In this document: in pieces, positions 8,820 through 11,708 of the stretch
How the letters are laid out: every line of letters begins with the position of its first letter
Position numbering within the stretch: position 1 is the first letter of the stretch
Assembly (NCBI GenBank): GCA_009602725.1
Contig: WELB01000224.1
Coordinates: 53,378 to 65,085 of the forward strand
From: Spirogloea muscicola
Lineage: Eukaryota; Streptophyta; Zygnematophyceae; Spirogloeales; Spirogloeaceae
DNA: 11,708 bases
Direction of reading: 5' to 3'
The notes under the pieces: generated by a model
Told to the model about the DNA's origin: nothing
What the model saw: the letters and a program-made list of their open reading frames with translations, nothing else
Databases searched by the model: none
Program-made: the position numbers and the translations under genes

Positions 8820-9239
8820 GAAGCCTGCAACTTGACTTGACCAGATGTTATGATAGCTTATGCAATTTGATTTCTGTTGCTTTCTTGCTCATTATAACCT
8901 TCACTATCAGTTCCGCAGTCTGAGGAAGTAGGTTGCGGTCCATGAATGCTGCTGACAATCTCTGTCTGGCCTGTTGACTCAGAATAGCAGACAAAGTTCC
9001 GTACAACTACTTTGAAGTAGCATGCACAGCCCCTTGGCACAGCGCCACACAGATGATTCTTTGATAAATCTATGAATGTACACGCCCATATCAGCAGAAG
9101 CATGACAAATTCTTGTGCCCTTAGTCTGATGTAGGACGGTCACTTACTGCATCTTGTGAATAATCTTTGAGCAATGCCACTTATGCCTACTTGGTCCGCC
9201 AACAGTGACAATGCATCAAAGAAGTAAGTTCGTGTAAAT
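8820..9239. other. AT-richer spacer between retroelement copies 1 and 2
   Basis: About 420 bases without recognised similarity. The minus strand has an open frame of 81 codons (9103-8858) beginning at a non-ATG codon, with a cysteine-containing first half and a Ser/Thr/Glu/Asn-rich end. I recognise no family and would not call it a gene on this evidence. It could be a unique segment split by insertions. Confidence 0.4.
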
Positions 9240-9525
9240 GCGAAGCGTGCCGACTATCCACGGGAGGACGAGGTCTTCCCCCTTGCCATCGTCGTCCACG
9301 GGGCGCTCGGCGCTCAGTGGCTCGAGCTCCTGCACCACTAGCATGCAGCGCTGTGTCCCGACGTCACCATGCGAAGCAGACCGATCTCACAGCGGCAGTC
9401 TCTCTCGCACAGGTGTATCGCATGTGCCTGTCAGTATTGCTGCAGCGGTCAATGGAACGCGCGTTGCATCTGCGTGCCGGGCGTGCTTTGGCTGCAGCCT
9501 CTGGCTATAGACAGGGGACTTGATA
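9240..9525 (+). pseudogene. RLE-domain fragment, copy 2 (C-terminal end only)
   Basis: Frame from 9243 reads KRADYPREDEVFPLAIVVHG and then QWLELLHH before a TAG at 9339. This aligns with the KYADHPPGDE...LAIDVHWAYG...WLDLLQ part of copy 1. After a shift to another frame it continues SLAQVYRMCLSVLLQRSMERALHLRAGRALAAAS, matching SLAQVFRM of copy 1, and ends with a TGA soon after. It lacks the knuckle and catalytic acids, so it is 5'-truncated, and it carries a stop and a frameshift. It is dead. Confidence 0.75.
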
Positions 9526-9700
9526 CTCTGAGACTAGTTTCTCTGCCTCCGGCTGCTCAACAGGGGCTAGTGAGCACCCAACATTTACTTGGAGTGGCTG
9601 CCTGCTTTCACGTTTCTGTGGCCCCTTCGTCTTTGTTCGGTCTCTTTCCTGGGCTGGCCAATCACAGCCATCGCCCTTTACTGGAAGACTCTTACTTTCC
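9526..9700 (+). mobile_element. Diverged 3' tail following copy 2
   Basis: GATACTCTGAG followed by GGCTGCTCAACAGGGGCTA resembles the sequence at 10123-10160 (GCTACTCTGACC, GGCTGCTTAGCAGGGGTTA). A T-rich stretch then leads to CTGGGCTGGCC (about 9649-9660), a decayed version of the tail hairpin. Its position, about 130 bases past the end of the coding remnant, matches copy 1, which supports a tail identity. Confidence 0.5.
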
Positions 9701-9751
9701 TAACGTGGCTCTTTCGAAGGAAGCGAGGGCTGTATTAAGACACAGCACTTA

Positions 9752-9982
9752 CTGTGAGAGCCCAAAGGAATGTACAAGGTCCGAAAGGCCCAAAAAGCAT
9801 GAAGTACCTTCATGACTCCTGCGAGCTGTTTCTTCTTTGATGACTGCTGCGAGTGTGTGCTCAAAAAGAAAGCCTCTTCCAAATAACGATAATCTGTGAG
9901 AGGCCAGCCCAAAGAAACAACAAGGTCTGAAAGGGCCGAAATGCGCAAAAAGCATGAAACTACCCTGCATGACTCCTGCCAG
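9752..9982 (+). repeat. Imperfect direct repeat, two copies about 142 bp apart
   Basis: Copies lie at 9752-9825 and 9894-9982. Both start CTGTGAGAG, pass through AACAAGGTC/TACAAGGTC, CGAAAGG or TGAAAGG and AAAAAGCATGAA, and end CATGACTCCTGC. Small indels separate them. A 68-base spacer follows the first copy, so this may be a two-unit tandem array of about 142 bp. Confidence 0.75.
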
Positions 9983-10083
9983 TGGGCGCCAGCCCAGAGA
10001 ATCAACGTCACATTTACAGGTAACTTGTGCAAAGGGGAGCAAGGTTGCGCATCAAGGATGAAAGTGGCGCAGCTACAACTTGC

Positions 10084-10113
10084 AGGGGACCCACTTCCAG
10101 GGGACCCACTTCC
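10084..10113 (+). repeat. 15-bp perfect tandem duplication
   Basis: AGGGGACCCACTTCC occurs twice in succession at 10084-10098 and 10099-10113. It lies just before a tail-like segment. Confidence 0.95.
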
Positions 10114-10116
10114 GGG

Positions 10117-10294
10117 AGCCTAGCTACTCTGACCTGCGGCTGCTTAGCAGGGGTTACTGAGTGATTCGTAGCTGCTTTGTTTCATTTTGTGCTTGTGTTT
10201 CTTAGCGCTTCCCCTGGCCCCCTTCTCGTACCTCGTTCATTCTTTTTTGGGCTGGCTTTTCCAGCCCTTATCCCCAATCGGCGAGCCCTTTCTT
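10117..10294 (+). mobile_element. Plus-strand 3' tail copy with hairpin, no coding part attached
   Basis: It contains GCTACTCTGACCTG (10123-10136), identical to the minus-strand tail of copy 1. Further on is TTCATTCTTTTTTGGGCTGG (10236-10255), with the perfect 7-bp stem GGGCTGG/CCAGCCC (10249-10255, 10261-10267), and then a GGCGAGCCCTTTCTT end. Bases 10236-10294 are nearly the same as 11459-11517. No endonuclease codons precede it, so it is either an extremely truncated insertion or was cut off by a later one. Confidence 0.6.
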
Positions 10295-10351
10295 CTCCTC
10301 ACTTGCATGCACACTTAGGTACAGCAAGTTGTAGCGCTTAAGCAAGAGACC

Positions 10352-10492
10352 AGAGAGAAGGCGCGCAGTGAGCATGAAATCGAAAGGGAAGGCCGCTTCT
10401 AGCCTTACAAATGTCCTGTTGACTGGGGGTAATGAGCTGGCTAAGGGGGACACTAACATCCCCGAGTAAGCACATGCATATCTGACAAGCTA
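10352..10492 (+). repeat. Second copy of the 7778-7951 block
   Basis: Both blocks open with the identical 15-mer AGAGAGAAGGCGCGC, continue GAAAGGGAAGGCC (10382-10394) versus GAAAGGGAGGCC, and finish with a 44-base segment ending ATCTGACAAGCTA (10449-10492 versus 7908-7951). Since 7778-7951 belongs to the tail of a minus-strand element, this block is best read as a minus-oriented tail lying next to the plus-oriented tail ending at 10294. Confidence 0.7.
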
Positions 10493-10497
10493 TACTG

Positions 10498-11157
10498 ATG
10501 AGGAGCCAAACCACCCTCACGTTTGCGGAGGGCGGAGACCTTGCCACCCACATGCTGCGGTGTCCCACTGGCCCGGAGGTGGTGGGCGTCCATAACCTCC
10601 TACGAGACACCCTGGCGGGCCTGATGCGCGACGCCGGCTACCGCGCCATTGTGGAAGTAAGGAATGTAATGCCCATCACCACGGATGCCCAGGGACGCCA
10701 TCACCGTCGCACCCTGGACATTGTGGGTGTAGAACCTGGCGGTGGCCCACGCGCCCACGCGCCCACGCGGTGGATGTGGTGGTGACGGAGGCATACAAGA
10801 GTTCCGCTTCGACGGACACTGCTGGCCGCGCAGTGGGAGGTGCTGAGCAGAGAAAGCTCCGACACTACTCTGATCACCCCCGCAGCGATCACCTCCTACC
10901 GGCGGCAATCGACACTTTTGGCTTCATGGGCCCTCGCGTCCACACCTTACTGCAGAATATTGGGTTACGCTCAACGTGAGGATATGCTCCCAGCTCAGAT
11001 GAGCATGCCGGCAGCATACTTGTCATTCTTGCGTCGTCGAGTGTCAGCTTGTCTGCAGCGAGCTCAGGCTCATGCTTTGCATCAGAAAGCTGGTCGAGCC
11101 TTAGCTGGTAGCTCGATTGACTTGTCAATTGCCGTCCGGTATTTGGGCATCAATTAG
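10498..11157 (+). pseudogene. RLE-domain fragment, copy 3, frameshifted
   Basis: The similarity to copy 1 begins inside the knuckle (DLATHMLRC; the first two cysteines are gone). It continues VHNLLRDTLAGLMRDAGYRA and RRTLDIVGVEPGGGPRAHA. An 8-bp tandem duplication (10751-10766) then shifts the frame into a stop. In the next frame, DVVVTEAYKSSA, HYSDHP and LLQNIG follow, with TGA at 10977-10979. A third frame carries the C-terminal piece RRRVSACLQRAQAHALHQKAGRALAGSS-like sequence, equivalent to the end of copy 2, and stops at 11155-11157. It starts right beside the minus-oriented tail block, with no ATG context that looks genuine. It is inactive. Confidence 0.75.
10751..10766 (+). repeat. 8-bp tandem duplication that breaks copy 3
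   Basis: GCGCCCAC is present twice in a row. With a single unit the frame would run on from GGGPRAHA into DVVVTE, matching the register of copies 1 and 4. The duplication is therefore the probable cause of the first frameshift. Confidence 0.85.
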
Positions 11158-11458
11158 CGACCTCTATGTGCCGACTCGTGGTTACTGAGCGGGTCAGCTT
11201 AGCAGCAGGTGCCGTACATTGTTAATGTGCTTGCCTTTGTACTTGGCCACACATGGCCCTCCATCTCTTAACACACGCATTATTACCACGGAAGAAAGAG
11301 CCATTAGGGCTAATGCACGACCAGCACGCTGGTGTATCACGAGTGCCTGGGAGCGCTTTAGACTCAACAACAGCTGCAGTCTATAGCGACATGAGCGAGA
11401 AGCAGCTCCTCCCGCTACCTGGACCCGCTACTAGTTCCTCCGATGGACAGCTTCACTG
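11158..11458. other. Spacer between copy 3 and the last tail/hairpin
   Basis: About 300 bases with no recognised gene. There are faint echoes of the tail sequence (GGTTACTGAG, AGCTTAGCAGCAGG near 11181-11208), but too weak to define a copy. An open plus-strand frame here uses a non-family sequence and I do not call it a gene. Confidence 0.4.
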
Positions 11459-11517
11459 TTCATTCTTTTTTGGGCTGGCTTGTCCAGCCCCTATCCTCAA
11501 TGGGCGAGCCCTTTCTT
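11459..11517 (+). repeat. Tail hairpin repeat, second plus-strand copy
   Basis: Near-identical to 10236-10294: T6 run, stem GGGCTGG (11472-11478) and CCAGCCC (11484-11490) around a 5-base loop, then ATGGGCGAGCCCTTTCTTT. It abuts copy 4 directly, which shows that copy 4 was inserted at or recombined into an older tail. Confidence 0.85.
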
Positions 11518-11518
11518 T

Positions 11519-11708
11519 CACACCCGCCGCGCGGACCTCGTTGCCATCCCGCCCGGAGGAGGTCCGCGCAGCATCGCTGATGTGGTAACTGCCGATTGCG
11601 TTGATTCGGCCAACCCAGCGAAGTCGGCGACGCTCGTCGGGCACGCGGTCGCTCTGGCGGCTCGGAGTAAGGAGCGCAAGTACTCTGACCACCCTCCAGG
11701 CGATGCCT
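11519..11708 (+). pseudogene. RLE-domain fragment, copy 4, runs off the window
   Basis: The plus strand is open in one frame from 11519 to the edge. It begins HTRRADLVAIPPGGGP and continues ADVVTADCVDSANP, then KERKYSDHPPGD. By hand count it shares 55 of 63 residues with copy 1, including both acidic residues in RAD-x14-D and the KERK stretch. Everything N-terminal of HTRRAD, including the knuckle, is replaced by the tail hairpin sequence. It is the best-preserved plus-strand copy, but is 5'-truncated, so it is called a pseudogene; its 3' part lies outside the window. Confidence 0.8.

Noticed and set aside
9700-10042. Minus-strand open frames of about 100 codons, rich in Phe/Leu
   Set aside because: They are produced by the two-unit repeat at 9752-9982, start at non-ATG or weak codons and match no known family.
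1-11708. CRISPR arrays, tRNA or rRNA genes, bacterial operon signals
   Set aside because: No regularly spaced repeats, cloverleaf or rRNA core motifs were seen, and the genes are clearly eukaryotic with many introns.

Overview
The window looks like nuclear DNA of a GC-rich, intron-dense green alga (chlorophyte-like). It carries two housekeeping genes broken into many short exons. Their conserved blocks resemble the plant/green-lineage versions, for example [14 protein letters not shown] and [14 protein letters not shown] in the DCN1 homologue. The species cannot be named from the sequence. All gene models come from reading frames, splice signals, intron phase and remembered family motifs; no search was run.

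Bases 82-3520 (+) hold the origin recognition complex subunit 3 gene (ORC3). It lacks its N-terminus at the window edge and is preceded by a 75-nt poly(A) run. I can place about 14 exons in compatible phase down to the stop. Bases 6767-3732 (-) hold a complete 11-exon DCN1/DCUN1D gene, a cullin neddylation co-factor with a UBA domain and a PONY domain. The two genes converge, with 211 bp between stop codons. In the DCN1 model the ATG is alone in exon 1, and intron 1 is mostly a roughly 425-bp CT-rich tract. Three introns in the two genes appear to be GC-AG introns sharing the donor hexamer GCGAGC.

Bases 6768-7660 are unassigned. They contain several plus-strand donor-like sites and a second purine tract, but no exon chain I can defend.

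From about 7670 to the right edge is a retroelement graveyard. Four decayed copies of one protein tail are present: a CCHC-like knuckle followed by a restriction-like endonuclease-type D-x14-D motif, as in the R2/CRE/Dualen type of non-LTR retrotransposons. Copy 1 is on the minus strand (8819-8118). Copies 2 to 4 are on the plus strand (about 9240-9525, 10498-11157 and 11519-11708), and each is truncated at its 5' side. Related 3'-tail repeats with a GGGCTGG/CCAGCCC hairpin lie among them in both orientations, which suggests nested insertion. No reverse transcriptase domain is visible in the window. ORC3 (replication licensing) and DCN1 (cullin neddylation) do not form an operon; they are ordinary convergent neighbours.
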